A stretch of DNA of 64,000 nt. Origin: Stygiolobus azoricus (lineage in GTDB: Archaea; Thermoproteota; Thermoprotei_A; Sulfolobales; Sulfolobaceae). This document shows, in pieces, positions 10,870 through 22,470 of the stretch. The stretch lies in assembly GCF_009729035.1 (NCBI RefSeq), contig NZ_CP045483.1, positions 704,001 to 768,000 of the forward strand, in the 5' to 3' direction. Position numbers and translations under genes: made by a program. Position 1 is the first letter of the stretch. The number at the start of each line of letters is the position of its first letter. The notes below the pieces were generated by a model. That model was not told where the DNA came from. It worked only from the letters and a program-made list of their open reading frames with translations, and did not search any database.

Positions 10870-10926
10870 TTTATCAGTAACACGGGCCAGAATCACCGTT
10901 CTTTATCGAAGGGCTTCATCATCCGA
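10870..10926 (-). ncRNA. Weak candidate C/D-box sRNA at the 3' end of lhr
   Basis: On the minus strand a perfect C box ATGATGA (10922-10916) contains the lhr stop codon, and a perfect D box CTGA (10877-10874) follows after 38 nt, the normal C-to-D distance. The internal D' and C' boxes are degenerate (AAGA and GTGATT at the expected spacing). The spacer before D would be the guide (10890-10878). Could be chance. Confidence 0.35.
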
Positions 10927-13723
10927 ACTTTAGGTTCTGAATATAACTTATGGCGTTCAAAACTAAAAATCTGGCTATGCTCTTTTTAACAAAATAGTAC
11001 TTAGGAGATATCGAAGCTACTAGAGAATCGTTCGGGTCTTTTAATTTCAGCTCTAATATTTCGTCGTACGGTATCCTTTTTAGGAACTCTTCTGGGTTTT
11101 TGACAAGATCCTTTACCCTGAATACTGATTCAGTAGCTCCTTCTGACTGGTATGCCCTCATTACCATTACATAGGACTCGTCGAGGTTAATGGGGTTGAA
11201 GGAATTATAGTAATCATCGGATTCGGCTATCTCCTTTAAGTCCTCCATTAACACCCACCTAGTCTCGTGGGTGTCCACGTCTATGAAGTTGCAAGTCCTG
11301 TACTTAGAACTGGGCTTCCTCATCTTCTTCAGCCTTAATTCTAATGTCTTCTTTGATATTCCTAACATATCTGACAGTTCCTCTACAGTGTAGGCTCCGC
11401 CTTTGAGGGCTTGGTAAATACGGATTGAGAGATCGGAGATCCATGGTTTTATAGGAGAGTGGCTCAGTACAGCTTTACCTAACGGGGAGAGACCGTTGAT
11501 GTTTATGATCCTTATTTTTCCTTCCTTGATCATCTTTACGTATTTCATAGTTCCCTTAATACTGAAGTATTTGTTAACGGTCTGTTTTAGGGCTTCTTCT
11601 AATATTATCTTATCTTCGCTGCTTACTTTATTTATCTTACCGAAACTGTATTGTATTTCCTTGAGTGTGGCAAAGAAGAGAGGTGATCTTTTTACAGATT
11701 TTATAAGCAGGGATTTTAGCTGCTTTTCGTCTAGGTTTATGAGATCTTGTAACAGATCCTTGTCTACTCCCTTTATTGAAAAGCCGTAAATTGAAGACCT
11801 TGCAGAGACATTAAGTGAGTACTTTTTAGTGGCTAAATACAATAGGGCGTGAGATAGTGTATTTGCTATCTTCTCGTTAATAAGGGTTGCATAGACAATC
11901 TCATCGTTTTCGTTTTCTATGTAGATCGTCCTTGTATTGGGCAGAGGCAGTTGATGAATACGATAGAATTCTACTAATTTATTCAAAGCGTTCTTCGACT
12001 CTTCATCTATAAGGCTATCATCACCGTATAGGTAGTCGTCAATATTGTGTAAGACTTTCTCGATTTGCTTTGTTATTAGGCTGGACTTTGATATGTTTTC
12101 TCCTTTCCATATCGGGATTTCTCCGTTACCGCTTGTAGCAGGGGCTACGTTAACTTGCATTTTATTGATGTCTATATTTACAATCCTCCACAGTTTTCCA
12201 CTTATCCTAATAATGTCGTTATTTCTCAGGTGTTTGTAGACGTATACTGCGTCTATTTCGCCGATTGTTTTGTTTTCGTAACGTAAGTTGAAGGTTTCGT
12301 CAGTACTTATAAAGGAGAAGAATTCGGAAAAGTCCTTCATCCACGTTATTTTGTTGTCTTTATCAAACCTCCAGATCTTGAAGAAAGTTTTGCCGATTTT
12401 CACCTTATAGTTCTCCTTCTTTAACAATCCGTTTTGTATCATGTACTTTACTAGCGATAAGAACTTATCGAATTTAAGTCCTTTATAATAGGAGGATTTT
12501 GTTATTAGGTTATAGAGTTTTTCGACATTTATTTCGCCGTATTGAAGGGTTATCCCTATTATTTCCCTTGCCACGACGTCCATGTAAGGCATTGATTTTG
12601 GAGGTTCTACTATCCCCGCTTTAGCGAGCTCATATAAGGATATTGCTTCTAAGATATCGTAATCGTATAGGCATACGATTTCACCTTTAGAGACTCTGTT
12701 TATAGTGTGCCCACTTCTTCCGAGCCTCTGGAGAAATGAAGAAACTGTGGGAGGTGGTCTATACATTATTACTTTCTTAATATCTCCTACATGTATTCCA
12801 AGTTCTAGTGTTCTTGTACAAATAACAACGTCAGCCTTTCCTTCCCTGAGATTGTTCTCTACCCTTATTTTCTCTTCTTTAGATATTGAGGAGTGATGGA
12901 TAAAGATATTTTTCAGTTTACTCCTTTCTAGTTCTTCATACAATCTCTCTGTACTAAATCTTGAATTAGTGAAAAGTAATGTAGGTCTTTCTACCAGTTG
13001 GTTTACCAGTTTCGCGGTAGAGCCCCAAAGGTCTTCTCCTTCTTTTTGTTTTACTTTTAGTATTTTTACTTCAAAGTCTCTCGCTCCTTCGACTTTTACT
13101 ATTTTACTTTCTCTATTTGAAGAACCAAAAATTAGATTGGCTACCTTCTGTTCGTTACCTATTGTAGCGGAAAGGCCTATTCTCTGGAAATCGTAATTTG
13201 TAAAGTCCTTTAATCTTTCAAGTAATACAGATAATTGTGCTCCTCTTTTCGAGTTTACTAACTCATGAACTTCATCAATTATTATCCACTTTATATTTCT
13301 GTAATTTTCTCTGAATTTGCTCGCCCAATCTAAATCGATTTCCAATCCTTCAGGGGTTGTGACGAGTATGTGGGGTACTTTCTTCAGCCTCAGGCTTTTT
13401 TCCTTTTGGGGTACTTCACCGTGTTTTCTGCTTACCGAGAAACCGAGTTTTGAAGTCCACCATTCGATTCTCAAAGTTATATCGTTTATGAGGGCTTTTA
13501 GCGGTGTTATGTACAGTACGGCTACGGGCTTGGTCTCGTTACGTAGCATTATGTTAAATATAGGTAACAAAGCGGCCTCGGTCTTACCGTAACCAGTAGG
13601 GGCTACAACAAGTACGTTTTTACCCTCGATAATTGGGGTAAAGGTCTCCTTCTGAACGGTAGTGAGGTCGTCCCACCCTTTTTCCTTAATGAGTGACTGC
13701 AGTTTACAGTGTAATTTATGCAC
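10919..13723 (-). CDS. lhr: Lhr-type superfamily 2 helicase
   Basis: Large DEVH helicase, related to bacterial Lhr, that unwinds DNA and RNA-DNA hybrids and is implicated in repair. Two RecA domains are clear: VQKETFTPII (Q-like), APTGYGKTEAALLP, TTPEGLEIDL, IIDEVHELVNSKRG, GLSATIG, then FTNSRFSTERLYEEL, CTRTLELGIHVGDI and QRLGRSGH. A long Lhr core region follows, with a winged-helix segment (TVEELSDMLGISKKTLELRL). GTG at 13723 has GGTGAT 5 nt upstream. At 934 aa it is full length. Which archaeal Lhr subfamily it belongs to I cannot decide. Confidence 0.92.
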   Translation of the reverse strand: MHKLHCKLQSLIKEKGWDDLTTVQKETFTPIIEGKNVLVVAPTGYGKTEAALLPIFNIMLRNETKPVAVLYITPLKALINDITLRIEWWTSKLGFSVSRKHGEVPQKEKSLRLKKVPHILVTTPEGLEIDLDWASKFRENYRNIKWIIIDEVHELVNSKRGAQLSVLLERLKDFTNYDFQRIGLSATIGNEQKVANLIFGSSNRESKIVKVEGARDFEVKILKVKQKEGEDLWGSTAKLVNQLVERPTLLFTNSRFSTERLYEELERSKLKNIFIHHSSISKEEKIRVENNLREGKADVVICTRTLELGIHVGDIKKVIMYRPPPTVSSFLQRLGRSGHTINRVSKGEIVCLYDYDILEAISLYELAKAGIVEPPKSMPYMDVVAREIIGITLQYGEINVEKLYNLITKSSYYKGLKFDKFLSLVKYMIQNGLLKKENYKVKIGKTFFKIWRFDKDNKITWMKDFSEFFSFISTDETFNLRYENKTIGEIDAVYVYKHLRNNDIIRISGKLWRIVNIDINKMQVNVAPATSGNGEIPIWKGENISKSSLITKQIEKVLHNIDDYLYGDDSLIDEESKNALNKLVEFYRIHQLPLPNTRTIYIENENDEIVYATLINEKIANTLSHALLYLATKKYSLNVSARSSIYGFSIKGVDKDLLQDLINLDEKQLKSLLIKSVKRSPLFFATLKEIQYSFGKINKVSSEDKIILEEALKQTVNKYFSIKGTMKYVKMIKEGKIRIININGLSPLGKAVLSHSPIKPWISDLSIRIYQALKGGAYTVEELSDMLGISKKTLELRLKKMRKPSSKYRTCNFIDVDTHETRWVLMEDLKEIAESDDYYNSFNPINLDESYVMVMRAYQSEGATESVFRVKDLVKNPEEFLKRIPYDEILELKLKDPNDSLVASISPKYYFVKKSIARFLVLNAISYIQNLKFG

Positions 13724-13792
13724 TAATAATCACCGTTATTTTAATGCACAATACACCGCTATTTTTAAAAATTTAAATTCTCCGTTTGTTGT

Positions 13793-14032
13793 ATGAAAGC
13801 AAAATTAGAGTGTATTGTATGCGGGAGAAAGTTCCCCGAAGGTCAAGGGATTAAATTAACAATGAAAGGAGAGGATTACTATTTTCACAGCAAGGCTTGT
13901 GCCTATACGTTTCTAAAGGAAGCGGTTTATAATGTTGATCTGGACGAGATTTCAGGGATTTTTAAAGAGTTAAGAAAAAAGTACGAGGAAATTAACGAAA
14001 AGAAGAGACAAGCTGCAAAGAAAGTTATATGA
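13793..14032 (+). CDS. Small treble-clef (TRASH-like) zinc protein
   Basis: Seventy-nine residues. The N-terminal half has ECIVCGRKFPEG, then YYFHSKACAYTF: C-x2-C, His and Cys spaced as in TRASH/YHS-type treble-clef metal binders. The rest is a charged helix (FKELRKKYEEINEKKRQAAKK). Function unknown; a metal-sensing or nucleic-acid role is possible. ATG at 13793 with the TATA-like TTTTTAAAAATTTAAA about 25-35 nt upstream fits a leaderless gene. It is divergent from lhr, and its stop codon abuts a candidate antisense C/D sRNA. Confidence 0.8.
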   Translation: MKAKLECIVCGRKFPEGQGIKLTMKGEDYYFHSKACAYTFLKEAVYNVDLDEISGIFKELRKKYEEINEKKRQAAKKVI

Positions 14033-14089
14033 ATCCGTTACTCAGCCCTCATCATGTTTATTTCAGTGTCCGCTATACTCTTCACAATT
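14030..14089 (-). ncRNA. Candidate C/D-box guide sRNA with variant terminal boxes
   Basis: Reading the minus strand: C box GTGAAGA (14085-14079), 12-nt guide, D' CTGA (14066-14063), 7 nt, C' ATGATGA (14055-14049), 11-nt guide, D box CGGA (14037-14034). Length and spacing are typical of archaeal methylation guides. The internal boxes are canonical, but the terminal C and D boxes deviate in the same way as in the candidates at 19544 and 42069. It lies in the 99-nt gap between the zinc protein gene and rtcB, antisense to both. Confidence 0.6.
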
Positions 14090-14131
14090 TAAATCAGCTT
14101 TATTAGAGTTTAAAATAATTTTCATATCGGA

Positions 14132-16515
<2,384 letters not shown>

Positions 16516-16558
16516 TCATACTATAATTAAAAATACAGTTTATATCCGCGTGGTGTTC

Positions 16559-18154
16559 ATGTCTTCCGAGAAATATACAAGTATTTCACCTGCAGAGTTC
16601 TTTAAAAGAAATCCAGAGTTAGCTGGATTCAGCAACCCAGCCCGTGCCTTATATCAAACTATAAGAGAGTTGGTAGAAAATGCGTTAGATGCAACTGACG
16701 TCCATGGTATTTTGCCTTCAATCAAAATTTTGATAGACTTAATAAATCCAGAGAAACAAGTCTACAAGGTTAACGTTGAGGATAATGGTATAGGTATACC
16801 TCCTCATGTTGTACCTAACGCTTTCGGCAGAGTACTTTACAGTTCGAAGTACGTTTTAAGACAGACCAGAGGAATGTACGGGCTAGGTGTCAAGGCTGCT
16901 GTACTCTACAGCCAGATGTATCAGGACAAACCGGTTGAGGTTTATACTTCTCCTATAAATTCAAAAAGAATTTACTACTTTAAACTGAAGATAGACGTAA
17001 CTAAAAACGAACCAGTAGTACTTGAAAAATATTCAGTTTCCAATGATAAGGGGTGGCACGGAACCTCTGTGACGTTATACTTGGTTGCAGATTGGCAGAG
17101 GGCTAAGTCGAGAGTATATGAATATATTAAGAAAACTTATGTTGTAGCACCTTACGCGGAGATCACGTTTAGAGACCCTGACGGTAATGTAATGTATTAT
17201 CAAAGGCTAACCGAGAAATTACCTAAACCACCAGAAGAAGTGAAACCACATCCCTACGGTGTAGATATAGAGTTGATTAAATACCTTATAGCTAAGCTGA
17301 ATAAGCCATTGGAGGTTAGGGATTTCCTGATTAATGAGTTCCAGAGCATCGGTGATATAACAGCCGATAAGATTCTAGAATTAGCAAATATAAACAAGAA
17401 CAAGAAGGTCACTAACCTCACTGACGAAGAGATCTCCAGGCTAGTAGAAGTGATGAAGAAGTTCGAGGACTTCAGACCGCCTTCAGCAGAAGCGCTTTCA
17501 GTAATAGGTTCTGATATAATTGAATTAAGCCTTAAGAAGATCTTTAACCCTGAGTTTGCAGCTGCTATAACTAGGAAACCGAAAGCATATCAAGGGCATC
17601 CGTTTATTGTTGAGGCCGGAATTGCTTACGGTGGATCAATACCACCATCGCCTGAACCCGTAGTGTTAAGGTATGCGAATAAGATCCCTTTAATATATGA
17701 CGAGAAGTCTGACGTGATCTGGAAGGTAGTAAGCGAGGAGATGGACTGGAAAAGGTACGGTATAGAGGAAGAACAACCGCCTTTAGTTGTCATGGTTCAC
17801 TTGTGTAGTACTAAAGTCCCCTATAAGAGTGCTGGTAAGGAAAGTATTGCCGACGTAGAGGAAATTGAAAAGGAGATTAAGCTTGCGTTAATGGACGTAG
17901 CGAGACAGTTAAAGGCTTATATTAGTGAAAAGAAAAAAGAGGAAGAGGCTAAAAAGAAGCTCATTACATACCTTAAATATATTCCTGAAGTGAGCAGAAG
18001 CCTGGCGATATTTGCTGCAGGAGAGAAGGAAAAAGTCCCGGAGGTTCAGAATTCGATTAAAGAACAGTTGCTCAATCTCGTGCTAAAGAAACTTGAAATT
18101 GAAGATAAACAATTAGTAGAGGAAATTAAAAACTATAAGGTTGAGGAGTTATGA
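16559..18154 (+). CDS. top6B: DNA topoisomerase VI subunit B
   Basis: GHKL ATPase subunit of the type IIB topoisomerase that relaxes and decatenates DNA. Bergerat-fold motifs are plain: ELVENALDATD (N box), VEDNGIGIPPH (G1), TRGMYGLGVKAAVLYS (G2), GWHGTSVTLYL (G3). The H2TH-like and transducer regions follow, ending in a charged coiled segment. ATG at 16559 (531 aa) is preferred to GTG 16550 because GGTG lies just upstream and it matches the usual N-terminus. Its stop overlaps the start of top6A by 4 nt. Confidence 0.96.
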   Translation: MSSEKYTSISPAEFFKRNPELAGFSNPARALYQTIRELVENALDATDVHGILPSIKILIDLINPEKQVYKVNVEDNGIGIPPHVVPNAFGRVLYSSKYVLRQTRGMYGLGVKAAVLYSQMYQDKPVEVYTSPINSKRIYYFKLKIDVTKNEPVVLEKYSVSNDKGWHGTSVTLYLVADWQRAKSRVYEYIKKTYVVAPYAEITFRDPDGNVMYYQRLTEKLPKPPEEVKPHPYGVDIELIKYLIAKLNKPLEVRDFLINEFQSIGDITADKILELANINKNKKVTNLTDEEISRLVEVMKKFEDFRPPSAEALSVIGSDIIELSLKKIFNPEFAAAITRKPKAYQGHPFIVEAGIAYGGSIPPSPEPVVLRYANKIPLIYDEKSDVIWKVVSEEMDWKRYGIEEEQPPLVVMVHLCSTKVPYKSAGKESIADVEEIEKEIKLALMDVARQLKAYISEKKKEEEAKKKLITYLKYIPEVSRSLAIFAAGEKEKVPEVQNSIKEQLLNLVLKKLEIEDKQLVEEIKNYKVEEL

Positions 18155-19308
18155 CAGAACTTACTTCAAAGGTAGACCGTGAGGCTAGGAAGAAGGCTTC
18201 TCAAATTTTACGAGATACTTTTCTTAAAGTAATAGAACAAGTTAATAAGGGAGAACCACCTGTAATGGAAATCCCCAAGAGGACTTTGTCTAACACTATA
18301 TACGACGAGAAAAGAGGTTTGTTGATCTTAGGAAAGGAAAAGTTAAGGAGAAACTTCCTAGACCTTAATGAGGCAAAGCGATTTATGCAAACTACTCTAA
18401 TGGCGAGTATTATATATGATGCGTTAGTGAACGACGAGTATCCAACAATACGTGATCTGTACTACAGAGGTAAGCACTCTATAATACTTAAAGGACCTAA
18501 CAAGACGTATGAAGAAAACACTTGGGATGAACAAAAAGAGTCTGACAGTGTGATCGTAGATATAGAAGTCTTCACCAATCTCCTGAGGGAGGACATGTTA
18601 ATTCTAAGCAAAGAGAAGGGAAAGGTGGTAGGAGATATGCAAATTAGAAGTGGTAACGATATCATAGACTTGAGTAAGATGGGTCACGGTGCATATGCGA
18701 TAGAACCTACTCCTGATTTAATTGACTTCGTGAACGTGAACGCTGAGTTCGTTTTAGTCGTGGAGAAGGACGCTGTATTTCAACAACTTCACAGAGCTGG
18801 TTTTTGGAGACAGTATAAGGCTATTTTGATAACTAGTGCCGGTCAGCCTGATAGAGCGACTAGGAGGTTCGTGAGGAGGTTAAATGAGGAACTCAAACTC
18901 CCCGTTTATATTTTAACTGATGCAGACCCCTACGGATGGTATATCTATAGTGTATTCAGGATAGGTTCGATCCAATTATCCTATGAAAGCGAGAGGTTAG
19001 CTACCCCTAATGCCAAGTTTTTGGGAGTCTCGATGACGGATATTTTCGGAGACAAGAATAAGAAGCCCTACCTTTCAGAGCAGGAGAGGAGGAATTATAT
19101 CATCAAGGCTAAGGAAGCGGACGTAAAGAGGGCTCTTGAAATAAAGAACTACGATTGGTTTAAGACGAAAGGGTGGCAACACGAGATAGAGATCTTCTTG
19201 GATAAGAAATCTAAGTTAGAGATCGAGGCTATGGCTAGTAAGGGATTAAAATTCTTAGCATTCCAATATATTCCAGAAAAGATCAAAAGCGGGGATTTCG
19301 TAAGTTAA
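18151..19308 (+). CDS. top6A: DNA topoisomerase VI subunit A (Spo11-like)
   Basis: DNA-cleaving subunit. The 5Y-CAP domain shows the catalytic tyrosine in TIRDLYYRGKHSI (about residue 105), and the Toprim domain shows VLVVEKDAVFQ and LTDADPYGWYIYSVF, which supply the metal-binding Glu and Asp residues. At 385 aa it is full length. ATG overlaps the top6B stop (ATGA), so the subunits are made in a coupled way. Confidence 0.96.
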   Translation: MTELTSKVDREARKKASQILRDTFLKVIEQVNKGEPPVMEIPKRTLSNTIYDEKRGLLILGKEKLRRNFLDLNEAKRFMQTTLMASIIYDALVNDEYPTIRDLYYRGKHSIILKGPNKTYEENTWDEQKESDSVIVDIEVFTNLLREDMLILSKEKGKVVGDMQIRSGNDIIDLSKMGHGAYAIEPTPDLIDFVNVNAEFVLVVEKDAVFQQLHRAGFWRQYKAILITSAGQPDRATRRFVRRLNEELKLPVYILTDADPYGWYIYSVFRIGSIQLSYESERLATPNAKFLGVSMTDIFGDKNKKPYLSEQERRNYIIKAKEADVKRALEIKNYDWFKTKGWQHEIEIFLDKKSKLEIEAMASKGLKFLAFQYIPEKIKSGDFVS

Positions 19309-19362
19309 AAGTCAGCCGAGACAGGTTATATCACCGGTCAACTTTATTGGGCTCTTCATCCC

Positions 19363-19509
19363 TTATTCAATGTATTCCAAGATGTCATTAAAAGTGTTTC
19401 TTCTACATACTTTGCAATATTGGTAGATTGCCGGTTGTTTGCTTATGTCGAAGCTGATGTTTATTACCCATTCTGTCTTACAGTTTCTGCACCTTACTTT
19501 CCACGGCAT
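19363..19509 (-). CDS. Small zinc-ribbon protein (48 aa)
   Basis: A short open frame in the otherwise gene-poor stretch between top6A and aIF5A. The product begins MPWKVRCRNCKTEW and continues to QYCKVCRRNTFNDILEYIE: two CxxC pairs (Cys7/Cys10 and Cys32/Cys35) about 21 residues apart, a zinc ribbon or rubredoxin-like knuckle. It is basic in the first half. An AT-rich element (reverse of about 19530-19540) lies 25-30 nt upstream of the ATG. Function unknown; a nucleic-acid-associated factor is a guess. The paired Cys motifs make it unlikely to be a chance frame. Confidence 0.7.
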   Translation of the reverse strand: MPWKVRCRNCKTEWVINISFDISKQPAIYQYCKVCRRNTFNDILEYIE

Positions 19510-19543
19510 ACCCTTATATATGATCGATAGTAAAAATAAGTTG

Positions 19544-19596
19544 CTGTGAAGAGGTTAGACTGGCTGAAATATGATGAAGGGCCAAAGCTCGGAGCT
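19544..19596 (+). ncRNA. Candidate C/D-box guide sRNA with variant terminal boxes
   Basis: C box GTGAAGA (19546-19552), 11-nt guide, D' CTGA (19564-19567), 3 nt, C' ATGATGA (19571-19577), 12-nt guide, D box CGGA (19590-19593). Spacings are textbook for an archaeal 2'-O-methylation guide. The terminal boxes differ from RUGAUGA/CUGA in the same paired way as two other candidates in this window. An AT-rich TAGTAAAAATAAG at 19528-19540 lies upstream, close for a TATA box. It sits between a minus-strand zinc-ribbon gene and the aIF5A promoter. Confidence 0.6.
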
Positions 19597-19630
19597 TAAA
19601 TCTTCTAAACTTTGTGACAATGACAAAAGA

Positions 19631-19638
19631 GTTTAAAA
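19631..19638 (+). promoter_or_regulatory. Probable TATA box of the aIF5A-srp54 unit
   Basis: GTTTAAAA about 35-40 nt before the chosen GTG (19672), giving a predicted leader of roughly 10 nt. The rest of the 19597-19671 stretch is AT-rich, with no other feature I can see. Confidence 0.4.
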
Positions 19639-19671
19639 CCTAATGTGAATTTAGGATAATTGGGAGTAATC

Positions 19672-20067
19672 GTGAGCATTCAGTACACCACGGTTGGCGA
19701 TTTAAAGGTTGGAAGTTACGTAGTTATAGATGGAGAACCTTGTAGAGTTGTAGACATCACTAAGGCAAAGACCGGTAAGCACGGTAGTGCTAAGGCGAAC
19801 GTCGTGGCAATAGGTATTTTCACCGGTCAAAAGAGGACTATAATGGCTCCCGTTGATCAGCAGGTTGAAGTTCCGATTATAGAGAAGCACGTAGGTCAAA
19901 TACTCGCAGATAAAGGTGATACTGTTCAAATAATGGACTTAGAAACTTACGATACTTTTGATATTGAGAGGCCTAAAGAACCTGAACTTGCGGATAAAAT
20001 AAGGCCGGGTGCAGAGATAGAGTATTGGGACGTAATGGGTAGAAAAAAGATTGTAAGGGTTAAGTAA
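19672..20067 (+). CDS. eif5A: Translation factor aIF5A (hypusine-containing)
   Basis: Elongation and termination factor that rescues stalled ribosomes; modified to hypusine on one lysine. The modification loop [12 protein letters not shown] is intact, with Lys36 the expected target, followed by the OB-fold C-domain. GTG at 19672 gives 131 aa beginning [15 protein letters not shown], the usual start; a TTG 12 nt earlier would add four atypical residues. The modifying enzyme (dys) lies 3 kb upstream. The gene is followed after 2 nt by srp54, so the pair is co-transcribed. Confidence 0.95.
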   Translation: MSIQYTTVGDLKVGSYVVIDGEPCRVVDITKAKTGKHGSAKANVVAIGIFTGQKRTIMAPVDQQVEVPIIEKHVGQILADKGDTVQIMDLETYDTFDIERPKEPELADKIRPGAEIEYWDVMGRKKIVRVK

Positions 20068-20069
20068 CC

Positions 20070-21407
20070 TTGCTTGATAATTTAAAAGATGCAGTAAAGA
20101 AATTTTTAGGTTCTTCTGATTATAATAAGGCTGTTAATGATTTCATAAAAGACCTCCAGATTTCTCTCATAAAAGCGGATGTAAATATTAAACTGGTTAA
20201 TGAATTAACTACAAAAATTAAGAATAGACTAGCAAATGAAAAGCCACCATCTGCTATTGAGAGAAGAGAGTGGTTTATCTCAATAGTTTACCAAGAGCTA
20301 ACTAACTTGTTCGGGGGAGATAAAGAACCTAATGTAATGCCTAAGAAACTTCCTTACGTGATAATGCTTGTAGGCGTACAAGGAAGCGGTAAAACCACTA
20401 CTTCAGGAAAATTAGCATTATTCTATAGGAAAAAAGGGTATAAAGTAGGATTAGTTGCCGCAGATATATATAGGCCTGCTGCTTATGAACAACTTCTACA
20501 AATAGGAAACCAAATAGGTGTACCTATATATGGTGAGCCTGGGAATAAGGACGCTATACAAATAGCTAAGAACGGTGTAGAAAAGTTCCTCAAGGAAAAA
20601 TACGACGTCGTCATAGTAGACACTGCAGGAAGACATGGTTATGGGGAAGAGGTCAAACTGTTGGAGGAAATGAAGAACATTTACCAGAGTATAAAACCGG
20701 ACGAAGTAATCTTGGTGATAGATGCTTCTATCGGACAAAAGGCTTACGATCTAGCTTCTAAGTTCCACACCGCGAGTCCTATAGGCTCTATCATAATCAC
20801 TAAAATGGACGGTACTGCTAAAGGAGGAGGAGCACTCTCTGCTGTAGCCGCTACAGGGGCTACTATTAAGTTCATAGGCACTGGCGAAAAGCTCGATGAG
20901 CTCGAAGTTTTTAATCCTAGAAGGTTTGTCTCACGCATATTAGGAATGGGTGATATTGAGTCTATAATAGAGAAGATAAAAGGAATAGAGGAATATGAGG
21001 AAATAGAGAAGAAAATGGAGGAAGTGTTAACGGGTAAGACTAAACTCACTTTAAGGGATGTTTATAAGCAGTTGAATGCGATGAGAAAGATGGGCCCGCT
21101 CAATAAGATTCTCCAGATGATCCCTGGTTACAATATTTTATCACAAATACCAGAAGAACAACTTAAGTTAGGAGAGGAGAAGATAAGAAAATTCATGAAT
21201 ATCATGAATTCAATGACATATAAAGAACTCGATAACCCTGACATAATAGACAAGTCTAGAATAAAGAGGATCGCGAAGGGGTCTGGAACTACGCCCGAGG
21301 AGGTAAAGGAGCTCCTTAAACAATATGAAATGACAAACAACTTATTAAAAATGATGAGGAGGAAGAAAGGTCTTGCAAAGCTTTTTGAAGGGAGAGATAT
21401 TAAATAA
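20070..21407 (+). CDS. srp54: Signal recognition particle 54 kDa protein (SRP54/Ffh)
   Basis: GTPase that binds signal peptides and 7S RNA and targets ribosomes to the membrane. N domain at the start; G domain with GVQGSGKTTTSGKLA (G1), the DIYRPAAYEQL insertion-box region, VDTAGRHG (G3), TKMDGTAKGGGALS (G4/closing loop); methionine-rich M domain with MGPLNKILQMIPG and a basic end (KMMRRKKGLAKL). TTG start at 20070, 2 nt after aIF5A. The 3' 35 nt overlap the next ORF. Confidence 0.96.
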   Translation: MLDNLKDAVKKFLGSSDYNKAVNDFIKDLQISLIKADVNIKLVNELTTKIKNRLANEKPPSAIERREWFISIVYQELTNLFGGDKEPNVMPKKLPYVIMLVGVQGSGKTTTSGKLALFYRKKGYKVGLVAADIYRPAAYEQLLQIGNQIGVPIYGEPGNKDAIQIAKNGVEKFLKEKYDVVIVDTAGRHGYGEEVKLLEEMKNIYQSIKPDEVILVIDASIGQKAYDLASKFHTASPIGSIIITKMDGTAKGGGALSAVAATGATIKFIGTGEKLDELEVFNPRRFVSRILGMGDIESIIEKIKGIEEYEEIEKKMEEVLTGKTKLTLRDVYKQLNAMRKMGPLNKILQMIPGYNILSQIPEEQLKLGEEKIRKFMNIMNSMTYKELDNPDIIDKSRIKRIAKGSGTTPEEVKELLKQYEMTNNLLKMMRRKKGLAKLFEGRDIK

Positions 21408-22458
21408 GGCTTTTACTCTTCTTTCTAAATATCCTCTTTGTAACAGTTGTTTAGGCAGATGCTTTGCCAGATTGAGTTATGGACATAGCAACAATGAGAG
21501 AGGTAAGGCAATGAAGTTGGCACTTTTGATGGAGATCGATAAGATGATTAAAGATCATGAGATTCAAGACCTTACACAGATAAAGGAAGTGTTCTTCAAT
21601 ATTGGAGAGCTTGCTTCGCCCCTATTTTCCCTCTATTATAATGAGGGCTTCCAAAAAAGAAGCTGTTACATTTGTGGAGACAAAATAGAAGAGATTAAGG
21701 ATAAATTCGAGAGAGACGCATTACAAATCCTCAAGGAGAAAGGTTATAAGACTTTCGTTCTAGGTGTTAACTTACCTACTTATTTGAAGAGGTTGGAAGA
21801 GGATTTCATAGTAAGTAATGACTTGACCTATTACGAGAGTATTAAGAACGAGATTAAGAGAGATGTAGGAAAGAGGATAGCTGAGAAGGGCTTTACTCCT
21901 GCTTTTGAAGATGCAGAGGTTGAACTGATTTACGACCTCGAGTATGATGCAGTCTTAGAAGTAAAGAAGAGCTATAAGACATTAGTTTTCTATAACCGGC
22001 TATCGAGAAATGTGCCTATATCTAGCTGGTATGCTAAAGATGGAATATCCTTGGAGAGTTCTCTCGCTAACACTAAGTTATACGTACCTTTTTCAGAGCT
22101 ATCTGAGTATAGAATTTTAGAAGAGTATCCTTTGATAGTTGAGGGAGAAGTTAAGGACGTAGCAGGATACTATTTTAAACCTTACGGAAAGGTTCAGGGT
22201 AAGGAGCTTTCTACAATATTCACCCTAAAACCTACTAACAGAACTTATAGGATTACCGTCTACTCAGAAAAACCGGTTGAAGGAGGTGTAAACATTTACC
22301 AAGGAGTTTATGACTTGTTTTTAACGGTGAAAGAACCAGAGGAGCTAAAGGCAAAAATAAACGAACTTGAGAATAAAGGCATGGTTATACTAAGCATAGA
22401 TTTAGTAACCACTTCAGGTAAGGTGAACACGTTATATACAATCCTTTATAAAGGATAA
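21373..22458 (+). CDS. pus10: Pus10-like THUMP protein lacking the catalytic motif
   Basis: Archaeal Pus10 makes pseudouridine 54/55 in tRNA. The N-terminal zinc and recognition region is clear (PLCNSCLGRCFARLSYGHSNNERGKA; SCYICGDKIEE), and YNRLSRNVPISSW matches the start of the enzyme domain. The GREDxDxR motif with the catalytic Asp, and the usual HGDxGRT C-terminal block, are not present. The protein ends at 361 aa soon after TTSGK. It looks like a degenerate Pus10 that may keep RNA binding without catalysis. Start is uncertain: TTG 21373 inside srp54 or TTG 21385. Confidence 0.75.
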   Translation: MQSFLKGEILNKAFTLLSKYPLCNSCLGRCFARLSYGHSNNERGKAMKLALLMEIDKMIKDHEIQDLTQIKEVFFNIGELASPLFSLYYNEGFQKRSCYICGDKIEEIKDKFERDALQILKEKGYKTFVLGVNLPTYLKRLEEDFIVSNDLTYYESIKNEIKRDVGKRIAEKGFTPAFEDAEVELIYDLEYDAVLEVKKSYKTLVFYNRLSRNVPISSWYAKDGISLESSLANTKLYVPFSELSEYRILEEYPLIVEGEVKDVAGYYFKPYGKVQGKELSTIFTLKPTNRTYRITVYSEKPVEGGVNIYQGVYDLFLTVKEPEELKAKINELENKGMVILSIDLVTTSGKVNTLYTILYKG

Positions 22459-22470
22459 AATAGGATAAAC

